From the NCBI RefSeq assembly GCF_004118675.1, contig NZ_SDHZ01000002.1:744001-808000 (forward strand): a DNA stretch of 64,000 nt. Direction: 5' to 3'. Shown piece after piece: positions 52,829-63,334 of this stretch; position 1 is the stretch's first letter; every line of letters begins with the position of its first letter. Source of the DNA: Filimonas effusa. Lineage in GTDB: Bacteria > Bacteroidota > Bacteroidia > Chitinophagales > Chitinophagaceae. The translations under genes and the position numbers were made by a program. The notes under the pieces are model-generated. The model was given only the letters and a program-made list of their open reading frames with translations. It did not search any database and had not been told where the DNA came from.

Positions 52829-55800
52829 TTAGAAAGAATATCTCAATCCAGCCTGCATCTGGTAGCGCGATCCAAAGAAGTCGATGGAATAAGGCGCTGA
52901 ATTAGGCTTCTTCCAATTGTCGTACTTAGGATAAGCAGTAGCAGTTCCTGCAACAGAAGGAGATCCCAGTCCGATATCCGCTGTTGAGTTAAAGGTATTG
53001 GGTGAGAAATACTGATGTCCCCAATTGCCATTCAACAGGTTTGTCAGGTTAATGATATCATACGTGAAGGTAATGGTATGCATATGTTTGCCTGTCTTGA
53101 TATTAAAGTCCTGTGCAAAACGGAAGTCAAGCTGCGTATTCCAGGGCGTACGTCCACCATTACGTTCGGTAAAATTACCTCTTCTTGAATTGAGGTATTT
53201 GTTGCCATCGATATACGCATCGAAAGCAGCAGCAGTTGCCTGATTCGTAAAGAAATTACTCACTTCTGCTTTAGTAGGAATGTATACCAGTCCCACCTGC
53301 TGGCCGGCGTTATTAATGGTATTAAGTGTACCATAGGTAAACGGAACTCCAGACTGCGTATTAAAGAACAATGCAAAGTTAGAAATGAATTTATTGCTCT
53401 TGTTCCAATCGAGACGATAGTTCACTGTAGATACGATACGGTGACGCACGTCGAAGTTAGAGTAGGCCAGTCCAGGACTGTTTGGATTTAATGCCTGGTT
53501 TAACTGCCAGTTAGATTCCATTGAGTTACGAATACCATTGGTGATATCTTTAGACTGACCATAGGTATAAGCAGCCATAAAATTCAGACCAAAGGGGAAC
53601 GTTTTGTTCACCTGGCCTGTAAGGCTATAACGGTAACCTTCTTTGGTATTTGACAAGAGGTAGGCGTTGGTGAATAAGCTGTTGATCTTCGATTTAGGGA
53701 AGATCGGCTGCTGCTTCTGCGTATCATACACCATATAAGTTGGCGCATCGGTGATATTTACCTGCTGGAATTTCAGGTCATAGATCACTTTTGTATAGAT
53801 ACCTTCTACGCTGAACTTCCATTGATTATCGGTGGTATATTCCATTGCCAGACTGCTTCTCCATGCCTGTGGCATTTTAAAGTTATTATCGATCAGGTCG
53901 ACCTGTGTTTGTTTGGCAGGATCGGAGATATCCCAGTTGTTTTTCTGGGCATAATTCGCTTCACCATTGTTACCGGAAATGGCATCGCGGATAGGATCTG
54001 TACCAGCCACTTTTGCAGGCGGGTTGCCATCGTAAGAACCGTATGTTACACCGTTATTATAGTAGGCATATCCTAACCATGCGAAAGGAATACGGCCGGT
54101 AAAGACACCTGTACCGCCTCTCAGGATAAGGCTTTGATCTCCTTTAACATCATAATTGAAACCAATACGGGGAGACACCTGTACTTTACCCAGGAATTTG
54201 TTCTGAATGTTTTTGGGTAAGGTATAGTTGTAGGTAGTTCCATAATTAGGATCTACAGGAGAGCCGGTTGTTTTGGAGCTCAGCGGCTGCTTGTTAGGCA
54301 TATCTGCGAGGTCGAAACGTAAACCAGGCGTCAGTTTGAAACGGCTGCTTAGTTGAATTTCATCCTGCGCATAGGTGCTGTAGAGATTTACTTTAAACTG
54401 AGCAGGCGGGTTGTTCATGATATAATCGCGCGTATTATTTGTATAATTATAGTTTGTTCGTACGCGCTTGGGATTATTTTCAAGGAAATCTTTGATAGAA
54501 CCATATTCTACCCTACCATTCCAGGAGTTCACGAATCCATAAGTGATGTTATAGAACTCGTTGTGAGTACCAAAAGTAAAGGTGTGGTTGCCTCTCAGGT
54601 AGGTAAAGTTATCGGTAAATTCAAAAGTCTTTTGTTTCATATTAAAGATGCTCGCCTCCCGATCGGTCCCAAGGAAGATAGTGCCACTATTGTTGGCTAT
54701 CTGAATCTGTGGTAAAGCAGGGTTAGATAGCGGGTTGCGATAGTCGTGTATATCTGAATAACCTAATACCAGGCTGTTCGATAATGAATTCGAAAAACGT
54801 GTTTTCAATTCAGCTACAGTAGAAGTTTGGTTATTCACCTGTTTGAAGTCAATGCTGCTAAAACGGAAATTTTGCTGGTCGCGTTCGAGGTTCGTTGCCT
54901 CTGAGCGGATGGTATTGTTACGGATAGAAAGCTGGTTTTTGCTATTGATATGCCAGTCTACGCGGTTAAAGAACTTCGTAGAGTTGGAATAGATCTTATA
55001 GTTACCATAGGTACCTGCATCTACGCCATATGTGTTCTTCATGTAATCTGAGATCTGGATAGCCTGTGCTTCTGTGATAACGGGCATATCGGAAGATCCT
55101 GCTGCGAGGATCACGGGGTCCTGACGACGGGTGATCTCTTCGTTTGTGAAGAAGAAGAGCTTGTTTTTGATAATAGGCAAACCAACGCGGAAGCCTGTTT
55201 GGTAGTCGTGAAAATCGGAAGGCATTTTAGACTTGTCGCCGGCGTTGTTTTTACCGGTCAGGGAAGCATTGCGGCCAAAGCCGTAAACGGAGCCATGCAC
55301 TTCGTTGGTGCCGCTACGTGTAACTGCGTTGATAGAGCCGCCCAGGAAGTTACCTATTTTAACATCGTAAGGCGCGAGGTATACCTGGATATCCTGGATA
55401 GCATCCATAGAAACAGGATTGGTACGGGTGCTGCTGCCGGGCTGACCAGATGCGTTGGTTTGTCCACCCAATGAAGGGCTAAAGCCGATGGCATCATTGT
55501 TAATAGCACCGTCGAGCGTTACGTTGTTATAGCGAAAGTTGGTACCCATGAAAGAGTTGTTGCTACTTTGAGGGGTTACCCGGGTCATGTCCTGCAGGCT
55601 ACGGCTGATGGTAGGCAGGCTTTTCAGCTGGTTCTGACCAATCTGGATACCGGCGCCTGTTTTGAGGCCGTTTTTACGGCCACCTTTTACAACTACTGTT
55701 TCCAGGATAGCAGATTCGTCCTGCATTTTAAAATTAATGGTGTTTGTTCCAAGCGTAAGCTGCAGATCAGTTTTCACCTCTTCTTTTTTACCAACAAAGC

Positions 55801-56053
55801 TGACAGTAATGGTGTAAGGACCACCGGGATTGAGGTTCGCTATCAGATAACGTCCATCTTTATTGGTATGCGCATCGTAGCTACTGCCGGTAGAAGGGTT
55901 CACCAGCTTGATAGAAACACCGTCCAGGACTTCGTCTTTAGGACCAATAATCCTTCCGGATACCTGGGCGGATGTGATCTGTGCCTTCACACTCAGCGAG
56001 GTACAGGCAAAGAGCATAAAATAGAAAGCCAATTTAAATAGTCTCATATACAA
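52829..56053 (-). CDS. Oar-like TonB-dependent receptor
   Basis: 1074 residues. Signal peptide (LAFYFMLFACTSLSVKAQ), carboxypeptidase-regulatory-like domain (about 25-110; VSGRIIGPKDEVLDGVSIKL), plug (LKSLPTISRSLQDMTRVTP; DIQVYLAPYDVKIGNFLGGS; SINAVTRSGTNEVHGSVYGF) and a large beta barrel ending in the aromatic terminal strand YQMQAGLRYSF. Oar-type receptors import or export unknown large ligands through the outer membrane. A start two codons downstream is possible. Transcribed after the two small genes and may belong to the same locus. Confidence 0.94.
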   Translation of the reverse strand: MYMRLFKLAFYFMLFACTSLSVKAQITSAQVSGRIIGPKDEVLDGVSIKLVNPSTGSSYDAHTNKDGRYLIANLNPGGPYTITVSFVGKKEEVKTDLQLTLGTNTINFKMQDESAILETVVVKGGRKNGLKTGAGIQIGQNQLKSLPTISRSLQDMTRVTPQSSNNSFMGTNFRYNNVTLDGAINNDAIGFSPSLGGQTNASGQPGSSTRTNPVSMDAIQDIQVYLAPYDVKIGNFLGGSINAVTRSGTNEVHGSVYGFGRNASLTGKNNAGDKSKMPSDFHDYQTGFRVGLPIIKNKLFFFTNEEITRRQDPVILAAGSSDMPVITEAQAIQISDYMKNTYGVDAGTYGNYKIYSNSTKFFNRVDWHINSKNQLSIRNNTIRSEATNLERDQQNFRFSSIDFKQVNNQTSTVAELKTRFSNSLSNSLVLGYSDIHDYRNPLSNPALPQIQIANNSGTIFLGTDREASIFNMKQKTFEFTDNFTYLRGNHTFTFGTHNEFYNITYGFVNSWNGRVEYGSIKDFLENNPKRVRTNYNYTNNTRDYIMNNPPAQFKVNLYSTYAQDEIQLSSRFKLTPGLRFDLADMPNKQPLSSKTTGSPVDPNYGTTYNYTLPKNIQNKFLGKVQVSPRIGFNYDVKGDQSLILRGGTGVFTGRIPFAWLGYAYYNNGVTYGSYDGNPPAKVAGTDPIRDAISGNNGEANYAQKNNWDISDPAKQTQVDLIDNNFKMPQAWRSSLAMEYTTDNQWKFSVEGIYTKVIYDLKFQQVNITDAPTYMVYDTQKQQPIFPKSKINSLFTNAYLLSNTKEGYRYSLTGQVNKTFPFGLNFMAAYTYGQSKDITNGIRNSMESNWQLNQALNPNSPGLAYSNFDVRHRIVSTVNYRLDWNKSNKFISNFALFFNTQSGVPFTYGTLNTINNAGQQVGLVYIPTKAEVSNFFTNQATAAAFDAYIDGNKYLNSRRGNFTERNGGRTPWNTQLDFRFAQDFNIKTGKHMHTITFTYDIINLTNLLNGNWGHQYFSPNTFNSTADIGLGSPSVAGTATAYPKYDNWKKPNSAPYSIDFFGSRYQMQAGLRYSF

Positions 56054-56096
56054 CTATGTTTTAAAAAAAGGGGTAAACTGTTTATCAGGTGAATAA

Positions 56097-56351
56097 TTAA
56101 AGTTTCAAATGTTTAGATCTCGAAGCACGAAGTTTCAGACGTGTATTGGTTTGGACATACTCATACTGCTTGATCAGCGTTCTGAGCTGCGCAGTCAGAT
56201 CGTCGCATTGCCTGAAAATGTTCTGAAGCAACATCAACGTCTGTTTGAATTCTTCTGTCTGCGTATCGCAGCCTTCATTTTCAAGCCGTGTGATAGTAGT
56301 CCATGCAGCGTCCAAAAACTTATCGTGCCTTGCCTGTGAAAGGAAGGACAT
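56097..56351 (-). CDS. Small alpha-helical protein
   Basis: 84 residues, mostly helical and charged (FLDAAWTTITRLENEGCDTQ; LRTLIKQYEYVQTNTRLKLR). No domain recognised. The frame stays open about 58 codons further upstream, with a hydrophobic stretch (PIDLVFTLFIIQCS), overlapping the end of the 129-residue gene, but no ATG is found there. It may therefore be longer than shown. 43 bases from the receptor gene. Confidence 0.55.
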   Translation of the reverse strand: MSFLSQARHDKFLDAAWTTITRLENEGCDTQTEEFKQTLMLLQNIFRQCDDLTAQLRTLIKQYEYVQTNTRLKLRASRSKHLKL

Positions 56352-56442
56352 AAAGCTGCATTGGATGATGAATAATGTAAATACCAGATCTATCGGCCAG
56401 GGAATGGATAGCGCCTGTTCAGAGAGATCACAGATAGAAAGA

Positions 56443-56832
56443 TCAAACCAGATCTGGCGGAGGGCAAAATAATGCAGAGAAGTCGTTGCTAATGAATTGA
56501 CAGCCTCGATCGGGTTCCGATGTCATATTAATGGGCTTGTCGGGTGTTTTTATTGTTGGATAGAGGTTGCGGATATTATCGCAAACAATTTTTTGAGTGA
56601 GCTTATTAAAGGAATGCTGGTCTTCGCCGTGAGATTCGGGGAACAGGGAGTGGTTACCTGTAATTCCTTCCACGATCATCTCTACGAATGAGTCAATATC
56701 ATCTCTATGACCCGATCCGAGCCTGAGTCGTCCATGGAAAATATGGTCGGTATCAATGCTCAGATTGAAGATCTGCATTGCCACCAAGAATACAATGGTC
56801 CTGGATAAATGATATCGTAATGTCCTCATCAA
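56443..56832 (-). CDS. Small membrane-anchored protein with Pro-rich end
   Basis: 129 residues. A hydrophobic N-terminal segment (LSRTIVFLVAMQIFNLSID) is followed by a polar body and a C-terminus FCPPPDLV. I have the impression of a recurring Bacteroidota family of small proteins with such N-terminus and PPP tail, but cannot verify it. Second Met (56829) is an alternative start. Function unknown. Confidence 0.65.
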   Translation of the reverse strand: MMRTLRYHLSRTIVFLVAMQIFNLSIDTDHIFHGRLRLGSGHRDDIDSFVEMIVEGITGNHSLFPESHGEDQHSFNKLTQKIVCDNIRNLYPTIKTPDKPINMTSEPDRGCQFISNDFSALFCPPPDLV

Positions 56833-56962
56833 ACCGAAGGCAAAGCTATTCTCATTTCTGCGTGACCCGGGTGAAGCCTACGTTAAGAAATCGTTACCAA
56901 ACACTCAAGCTTTCGAAATACAATGGTCATCCGATTGCTATGGAAGCCGTTGATACCTTATA

Positions 56963-57002
56963 ACCAAAACGGCTTGAACCAGTTTTCCCTGATTCAAGCC
57001 GT
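56963..57002 (-). terminator. Terminator of the susCD-lipoprotein unit
   Basis: Stem ACGGCTTGAA / TTCAAGCCGT (56969-56978, 56993-57002) followed in the minus direction by a TTTTGG tail. 28 bases after the lipoprotein stop. The 200 bases around it hold no gene. Confidence 0.75.
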
Positions 57003-57030
57003 CTCATTTTTGTATTATAGCAGCTGGCCG

Positions 57031-58011
57031 TTATGGCTGCATTTTCCATGATAAATTAATGTATGTTCTGCCTTCACTGTCTTTTTTCGCTACATTAAAC
57101 AGGATAACGCCGTATTTGCCTTCGTGGTTCCTAAAGAAGACAAACTTACTTGTAAACATATTATTGCGATCGCCTTCGGCCCTTTTATCGTATGCGGTTT
57201 GTATAAAGGGAATAAAAGTTTTCTTTTTGGCTTCCGTTATGATCTTGTCAACTGTATTGAAGTTAACCCTCAGCTTTTCTTCGGACCCATCTTCCGGGGC
57301 AGAGAAGACAGTTGCCCTTTTTGTCCATTTACTGAAATCGTATAATTTATTAGGATTAGGGTTGGCTGCGATGGGATATACTATCAGCGGGTAATAGGTA
57401 ACCGTTGAGTCGACACCGTTGAATTTCACCAGGGTATCTTTCCGTGTCATGTAAAATCCCATATCGACGCTGTCGGATTTGGCAGCACCGTCGAGGTAAC
57501 TAAATGTACGCGCTGTTGTAAATGAAATGAAAGAATATGCTTTGCCGGCAGTATCAGCTATATAGATGCTACGATTTGTAAAATAGCTGAATTCCGACTT
57601 CACTTTAATTCTTATTTCTTTATATCCATCGCCCAGATAAACAGAAGCCCTGTTCACGGCCCATATGCGATAAGTAGTATAACCTACGCCCATATCTTTT
57701 CCGTAGAACTTGTAGGTGCCGGTAGCCTTTTTCGTTGGCTGGATATTAGTAACCGTTCCCCCGGACTGGCCTGCTTTAAACAGCGCTATTCCATACATTT
57801 CCTCGCCCGGGCATTCGATGGTGTAATTCACCGTTACGGAATCGGTAGCAGAAATTTCTATCAAGCCATCCTCTCCGGGAGTTTTATCCATCTGAAGGTC
57901 GAGCGTAACATTGAACATATTAAAGATGTTCGGCGCTTCTTTAGCACAGGAGGTTAGTAATAATCCAAACCCCGCAACCAGTGACATTTGTTTTATATCA
58001 AAAAGTTTCAT
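57031..58011 (-). CDS. Lipoprotein of the susCD locus
   Basis: 326 residues from MKLFDIKQMSLVAGFG with a lipobox (LLLTSCAKEAP). The body alternates beta strands (DSVTVNYTIECPGEEMYGIA; YTTYRIWAVN), resembling surface glycan- or ligand-binding lipoproteins that accompany SusD. No specific family recognised. Begins 34 bases after susD, so co-transcribed. A longer frame with an overlapping 5' end exists but lacks a signal sequence. Confidence 0.82.
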   Translation of the reverse strand: MKLFDIKQMSLVAGFGLLLTSCAKEAPNIFNMFNVTLDLQMDKTPGEDGLIEISATDSVTVNYTIECPGEEMYGIALFKAGQSGGTVTNIQPTKKATGTYKFYGKDMGVGYTTYRIWAVNRASVYLGDGYKEIRIKVKSEFSYFTNRSIYIADTAGKAYSFISFTTARTFSYLDGAAKSDSVDMGFYMTRKDTLVKFNGVDSTVTYYPLIVYPIAANPNPNKLYDFSKWTKRATVFSAPEDGSEEKLRVNFNTVDKIITEAKKKTFIPFIQTAYDKRAEGDRNNMFTSKFVFFRNHEGKYGVILFNVAKKDSEGRTYINLSWKMQP

Positions 58012-58045
58012 TTCGTCTTTATTTAAAGTGAACGGGTATTTCATT

Positions 58046-59947
58046 TTAGTCCAACGGATCAAACGTACCACCTTCCCAGCCGATAGTTTGTTCGAGCAAT
58101 GAACTGGATTGAAGGAATACGTTGTTGAATCCAAAGAAGTAATAGTATTCCGGCATAGACATACCACCGACGCCACTTGGGAGATTTGTTCCTTCGTAAG
58201 GCAGGAAGAAGCGGTCTACCGTTGCGGGGTTATTGATATCGATGGTATCACGGTTGGCTCTTGTAGGATCGGACGCCATTGCTTTTACCAGAAAATCTTT
58301 AACGGTAGCGCTATCTTTTACAGCTGGTCCTACCCAGATTTTACCGGTGGCTAATTTCGGGCCTTCCTTGAAGTAGTAAAGGGCTCCTGTAAGCAAATGC
58401 ATACGCCTTGTTCTCCGGAGATCATCGTTTCTCTTACCTTCAAAAGCAAACTCTACCATTCTTTCATTGAGGATGAGGTCGCGCATCTGGTCTTTATCGT
58501 TTGCGAGAGCGAGGCCATAATCGTAATTACCTTGCTCTATGCCTGCCCTTTTCCTGATAAGCCTAACCATTGCTTTGGCTGTTCCCAGATCGCCTGTTTC
58601 ATTAGCAGTTTCGGCATAATTGAGCACTACTTCCGCGAAGCGCAGTTCAATCCAATCCATACCACTACCGCCGACGTCGTTATATTTAACATCTGCCACA
58701 GCAAGGTTCGGAGAAGTAAATCTTTTGACATACATCGCAGATTTATCATCGCCACCGCCGGTATACGTCCATTGTCTTCGTGTACTTTTAGCACTCAATG
58801 CCCAGTTGCAGCCATTGAAACCGATAGTTACATTAAAACGCGGGTCGCGGTTTATCCAGAAATGGGTTTCATCATATTTATATGCGGATGATGCGGCAGT
58901 AATAGGCACGCCGTCTTTCATCGTATAGGCGTTTACCATTCTAACACTTGGTTTGTAACAGTCTTCAACAGATCCACCTTCGGACGCCGGTCTGCTTCTG
59001 GCCTCTACATTATTTCCTTTTTTATTGATGGCGGTACCGTATGACCTGACGATCAAAGCTTCTCTATTCGCTACGCCTTCGGTCTGGAAAACAGTTGCAT
59101 AGTTAGACATCAGATCATAGTTGCCTGCTTTACAGATCTCGTAAGCTTTGCGGGCGGCCTCATTGGCTTCCTGCCAGCGTGCCGGCTCATAAGTATGTTT
59201 GCCGTCGTTTATGGGATTAAACTGGGGGCTGGCCCATAATAACAATGCTCTTGATTTAAGCGCCGCTACCGCTTCCTTGTTTATTCTGCCAACGGGCTCT
59301 TTGTAGGTTACACCTTCGAGATTTGATGCAGCCGCATCGAGGTCTGCAATGATCTGCTTAAACATATCCCTTGCTTTTGAGCGCCTTACCAATTCGACAC
59401 TCTGAGGGTTAACTGTTTTAGTGATCAGTGGCACACCTCCGTAATACTTGGTCAGGTTGAGATAAACCATGGCCCTCAATGCATAAAACTGTCCCATAAA
59501 CTCTTTGATCTTTTCCTGAGAAAGACCTTTGCTATTGGGCAGGTTATCAAGGGCCATATTACATTTCGAAATATCGAAGTAGCGGTTATCGCCGATATTG
59601 GTACCCTGGTATTTGGTACCGATATATTTAAAATTATCGGCGATGAGCGTACCTTTTGCGTTAAACAACTTTTGTGTCAACTCCTGTGTAGACCCATAAG
59701 CATTTTCATCGCTGGCATACGTGATCCCGATATTGTTAGCGGTATTCTGGAACGGGAATTCGGGCATGATGACCTGGTAGGTTTCGTTCAGAAAATATTG
59801 AACAGAGCCTTCGCCATCCCAGATACGGCCGTCGACGCCATCGTGGTCTACCACTTCGAGGAAGTCGGAAGTCTTTTGGCAGCCGTGCAATGTCATGAGC
59901 AGCGGCAGCGCCAGTATTTTTATGGAAGTATATAATTTACGCTTCAT
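58046..59947 (-). CDS. SusD/RagB family outer-membrane nutrient-binding lipoprotein
   Basis: 633 residues with lipobox LMTLHGCQKTSDF. SusD architecture: TPR-like helices (FYALRAMVYLNLTKYYGGVP), YEICKAGNYDLMSNYATVF, and the C-terminal helical bundle (RLIRKRAGIEQGNYDYGL; ILNERMVEFAFEGKRNDDLR). Caps the SusC transporter and binds ligand at the cell surface. 43 bases downstream of susC. Confidence 0.96.
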   Translation of the reverse strand: MKRKLYTSIKILALPLLMTLHGCQKTSDFLEVVDHDGVDGRIWDGEGSVQYFLNETYQVIMPEFPFQNTANNIGITYASDENAYGSTQELTQKLFNAKGTLIADNFKYIGTKYQGTNIGDNRYFDISKCNMALDNLPNSKGLSQEKIKEFMGQFYALRAMVYLNLTKYYGGVPLITKTVNPQSVELVRRSKARDMFKQIIADLDAAASNLEGVTYKEPVGRINKEAVAALKSRALLLWASPQFNPINDGKHTYEPARWQEANEAARKAYEICKAGNYDLMSNYATVFQTEGVANREALIVRSYGTAINKKGNNVEARSRPASEGGSVEDCYKPSVRMVNAYTMKDGVPITAASSAYKYDETHFWINRDPRFNVTIGFNGCNWALSAKSTRRQWTYTGGGDDKSAMYVKRFTSPNLAVADVKYNDVGGSGMDWIELRFAEVVLNYAETANETGDLGTAKAMVRLIRKRAGIEQGNYDYGLALANDKDQMRDLILNERMVEFAFEGKRNDDLRRTRRMHLLTGALYYFKEGPKLATGKIWVGPAVKDSATVKDFLVKAMASDPTRANRDTIDINNPATVDRFFLPYEGTNLPSGVGGMSMPEYYYFFGFNNVFLQSSSLLEQTIGWEGGTFDPLD

Positions 59948-59990
59948 TGTTTATTCTTTTTAGAATACATTCATATGGTTCAGTGCCATG

Positions 59991-62900
59991 TTATAAGCTA
60001 AGGTTTACCCCTAAGGAGATGGTTCTCAAGGTGGGGTAATCGTAGATATAGCTGGAATAAGGGTCTTTGTAAGGCAATGGATTTTTCAACACCCAAAGGT
60101 TATTGCCTGTAAGTACCAAACGTGCTCCGCTCAGGCCGGCTTTCCGAGTTAATGAGACCGGCAGCGTATAGCTAATGGTCATATCGTTCACCCTGATCAT
60201 GGTTCCATCAACGGCCCAGAAATCGGACTGTACATCGAGGGTGGGGTCGTCACCTCTTGGGAACCTGCCGTTGGGATTATCAGGACTCCATTGGTCTTTC
60301 CACATCGTAGACACGTTGGTATAAGCTGTCGGGCGTTCCTTCCTGATCTTGGAATCATAGAATTCTTTTCCGCCAAACCGGGCCGCAATGTTCACATTGA
60401 CTGTAAATGCTTTGTGAGATACGGAGAACTGCGCATTGGTCGCTATTTTGGGATCCGTTCTTTTAAACATCAGGGTTTTATCGGCAGCAGTAATTACACC
60501 ATCTCCATTAATATCTTTAAAGTACAACCATCCCGGCTGTGGAATCCTGGTATAAATAGTATAGCCAGGGTTTTTATTGAGGAAGGCGTCCACTTCGTCC
60601 TGGGTTTTGAACATACCCTGAGCGATGAGGCCAAAGTTTCCTGTATTGTATACGCGGGGATCGGTGCCCAGCTGGTATTGCCAATCATCGGGATAATTGA
60701 TCCAGAGGTTGTTGGAGTTGATAAACATTTGTGTGATCCTGGAGTTACCAAATCCGAAGTTGACACTAGCTTTCAGGTTCCAGTCGTTCCTGAAGGGCTG
60801 GTTATAGGAGATAGAATATTCAGAGCCCCAGTTGTAGCGTTGCATGTAGTTCATGACAGGGGCGGTAAAACCTGCGTACATGGGATAGTTCTTATCATTA
60901 CCCTTATCGAATGCATCGTAGCCATAGCTCTGGAAGAATTCGATGCCCAGGTTCAACCTGTTCCTAATGAGGCCGATCTCAAAACCAACATTTAGTGTTC
61001 TTTTCCGTTCCCAGGTAATATCAGGATTTGGGATGATCTGTGGCTGCAGGCCTGGCACTACTGCTGCCCCTCCCCAATAGTAAGACTCTTTATTCACCTT
61101 AAAACGTTCCTGCCAAAGTCTTGCATCGATGCGGTCATCGCCTGTAAGGCCCAAGCTGGCTCTCACTTTAAAGAAATCTATAAAGTTGACATTGTTTCTA
61201 AAGAAGCGTTCATCGCTCATCACCCAACCGACACCCACAGTAGGTGCAACACCCCAGATCTTTCCTTTTGCAAAATTTGAGGAAGCGTCGAAGCGGGTAA
61301 TACCGGTAATAGAATATTTACCCTTGTAGCTATAGGAGAAGTTAGTAAGGTATGAACGCTTAGTTGCTTCGGTCATTGTTGCCGATGGCGGAGACGCTGT
61401 TTCAAAAGCCCATGGCTCATCGAAACCCGGTATATTCTGTTTCCGCCAATCCTGGCTCATGCCGGAACCTTTGGATGCAGCCTGTTCGCCAGTTCCCATT
61501 ATCGAGAATTTGTGGTCGCCGATGCTCTTCTGGTATTGCACTGTTACGAAGAAACGATAACCGCTGCTCTGCGACTGAGAGCGCTCCAGCTTCGAATTTG
61601 CGTCGGCATTGGCTATTACCGTATCCCTGATCTGTTCTTTGTACAATACGGTATTAAACATATTGTAGCGCATGAGCTGGTAGCCGGGCGTGAAAGTTGC
61701 GTTTGTAGCATTGCTGCCGGTTTGAGAAGCCTGGAATCTAACGGTAAGCCCCTGCAACCAACCTGATTCCGGCTGGTAGATAAGGGCTGCGTTAATACCG
61801 TATGAACGGCCATTTTCATTGGTATAGAAGCCAGACGAAGCCATACCTCCGGGGTGTATGTTATCGTATTTGTCCTTGCCAATCATTGGATTCACGTAAT
61901 TGCCGTTAATGGTATAAGGCACCCAGCGTGGCATCGTATAGATCTGGTCGAGGAAATCCTGGTCGTTAGGGCTTTTAGGGTTCTGACTTTTCCTGATATT
62001 GTTATCGACGTTGAAGTTGATCTCCGTTCTGAAGCCTTTGCCGAGTTTAGCAGACAGGTTACTGCGCAGTGTGTATTTATCTGCTTTGATATTTGCGTAG
62101 TTACCATTCTGACTTTGATAACCTCCACCCACTGCAAAGGTCACCCTATCGGAGCCGCCTGACATATTCAAGCTGTGGCGCTGCGTTAATGAAGGCTGCC
62201 AGATCTCATCAATCCAGCTTTTATAATTGAGGTTCTTCAGGTAGTTGTTCAACGAAGAATCTGAGAATACGATATTTTCCTCGTTTTCCTGTTTATAGGC
62301 GTAGCGATTTGACTGGTTGACAGCTAATGCCAGTTCGTATGCAGAAAGCATTTCAGGCATTTTTGTTGCGTCGTTCACTCCTGCAAAACCGGTATAAGAG
62401 AATTTAGTAGGTCCTGCTTTGCCTCTTTTGGTAGTTATAAGTACCACCCCTTTTGAACCTGATGCTCCATACATGGCGGCGGCGGCATCTTTAAGGATGG
62501 TAAGGTCTTCAATCATGGTAGGATCAAGCGCATCGAAAACTGCTTTATCTACGATGATATTATCTATCACATATAAAGGCTCGGTGGTAACGCCGTATCC
62601 TGCCGCTGTTGTAGATACAGCGGAGTTACGGATGTTCAGTGATATGGCTGATCCTGGTTTACCTGAAGTAGCACTTACACCGAGGCCAACAATACGCCCT
62701 CTTAATGCGGCGGCCACATTAGGTACGGGAAGATCCTGAATTTCACTTCCTTTTATTGTTGGCGTTGCAAAGGGGTTGTCTCTTTTACGCGTACCCTGAC
62801 TGTAGCCCACCACGATAACATCGTTCAGGCTGGTGTTGGAGGGTTGCAGTACAATATCAACAGCACTTTTTCCTTCCAGTTTAATTTCCAGATTAGCCAT

Positions 62901-63176
62901 ACCAACATGTGAAGCGATAAGTGTTGTAGCATTGACAGGCACATCAATTTTAAATAAACCTCCGGGCTGGCTCATCACTTTAGCACCACCTCCTTTGGCT
63001 TCTATCACCGCATTTTCGAGCGGAACGCCCTTATCATCCTTAATAGTACCTGTGATCGTCTTTTTGATTGCGGCACTCTGCGAAGAAGATTCGCTTTTTT
63101 CTTGCGAGTAGGAAACGACGGGCACAGCTACGAAGAAGCCAAAGGCCCAGGCAAGCAGGATCGGTTTCATAAGCAA
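59991..63176 (-). CDS. SusC/RagA family TonB-linked outer-membrane transporter
   Basis: 1061 residues. Signal peptide (ILLAWAFGFFVAVPVVS), carboxypeptidase-regulatory-like domain (GTIKDDKGVPLENAVIEAKG), TonB box-plug region (LNDVIVVGYSQGTRKRDNPF; AAAMYGASGSKGVVLITTKR), beta barrel ending in LGVNLSL. Imports a bulky nutrient with SusD. No glycoside hydrolase or peptidase gene is nearby, so the ligand cannot be inferred. Confidence 0.96.
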   Translation of the reverse strand: MLMKPILLAWAFGFFVAVPVVSYSQEKSESSSQSAAIKKTITGTIKDDKGVPLENAVIEAKGGGAKVMSQPGGLFKIDVPVNATTLIASHVGMANLEIKLEGKSAVDIVLQPSNTSLNDVIVVGYSQGTRKRDNPFATPTIKGSEIQDLPVPNVAAALRGRIVGLGVSATSGKPGSAISLNIRNSAVSTTAAGYGVTTEPLYVIDNIIVDKAVFDALDPTMIEDLTILKDAAAAMYGASGSKGVVLITTKRGKAGPTKFSYTGFAGVNDATKMPEMLSAYELALAVNQSNRYAYKQENEENIVFSDSSLNNYLKNLNYKSWIDEIWQPSLTQRHSLNMSGGSDRVTFAVGGGYQSQNGNYANIKADKYTLRSNLSAKLGKGFRTEINFNVDNNIRKSQNPKSPNDQDFLDQIYTMPRWVPYTINGNYVNPMIGKDKYDNIHPGGMASSGFYTNENGRSYGINAALIYQPESGWLQGLTVRFQASQTGSNATNATFTPGYQLMRYNMFNTVLYKEQIRDTVIANADANSKLERSQSQSSGYRFFVTVQYQKSIGDHKFSIMGTGEQAASKGSGMSQDWRKQNIPGFDEPWAFETASPPSATMTEATKRSYLTNFSYSYKGKYSITGITRFDASSNFAKGKIWGVAPTVGVGWVMSDERFFRNNVNFIDFFKVRASLGLTGDDRIDARLWQERFKVNKESYYWGGAAVVPGLQPQIIPNPDITWERKRTLNVGFEIGLIRNRLNLGIEFFQSYGYDAFDKGNDKNYPMYAGFTAPVMNYMQRYNWGSEYSISYNQPFRNDWNLKASVNFGFGNSRITQMFINSNNLWINYPDDWQYQLGTDPRVYNTGNFGLIAQGMFKTQDEVDAFLNKNPGYTIYTRIPQPGWLYFKDINGDGVITAADKTLMFKRTDPKIATNAQFSVSHKAFTVNVNIAARFGGKEFYDSKIRKERPTAYTNVSTMWKDQWSPDNPNGRFPRGDDPTLDVQSDFWAVDGTMIRVNDMTISYTLPVSLTRKAGLSGARLVLTGNNLWVLKNPLPYKDPYSSYIYDYPTLRTISLGVNLSL

Positions 63177-63334
63177 ACTAATGTTTTAAATAATCGTTAA
63201 ATAATTCAGGCTGCTAAATTAGCAACAACAACATGCGACCAACAATGACACATTCGTTTATAATGATGGATTATTTAACTATTTTAAATTCTTAAAAATC
63301 TATGAAAGTCAATGCCAGAAAGGATTACAGAAAA

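Noticed and set aside
60291-60995. 234-codon frame antisense to susC
   Set aside because: Shadow of the SusC barrel; no signal or domain of its own.
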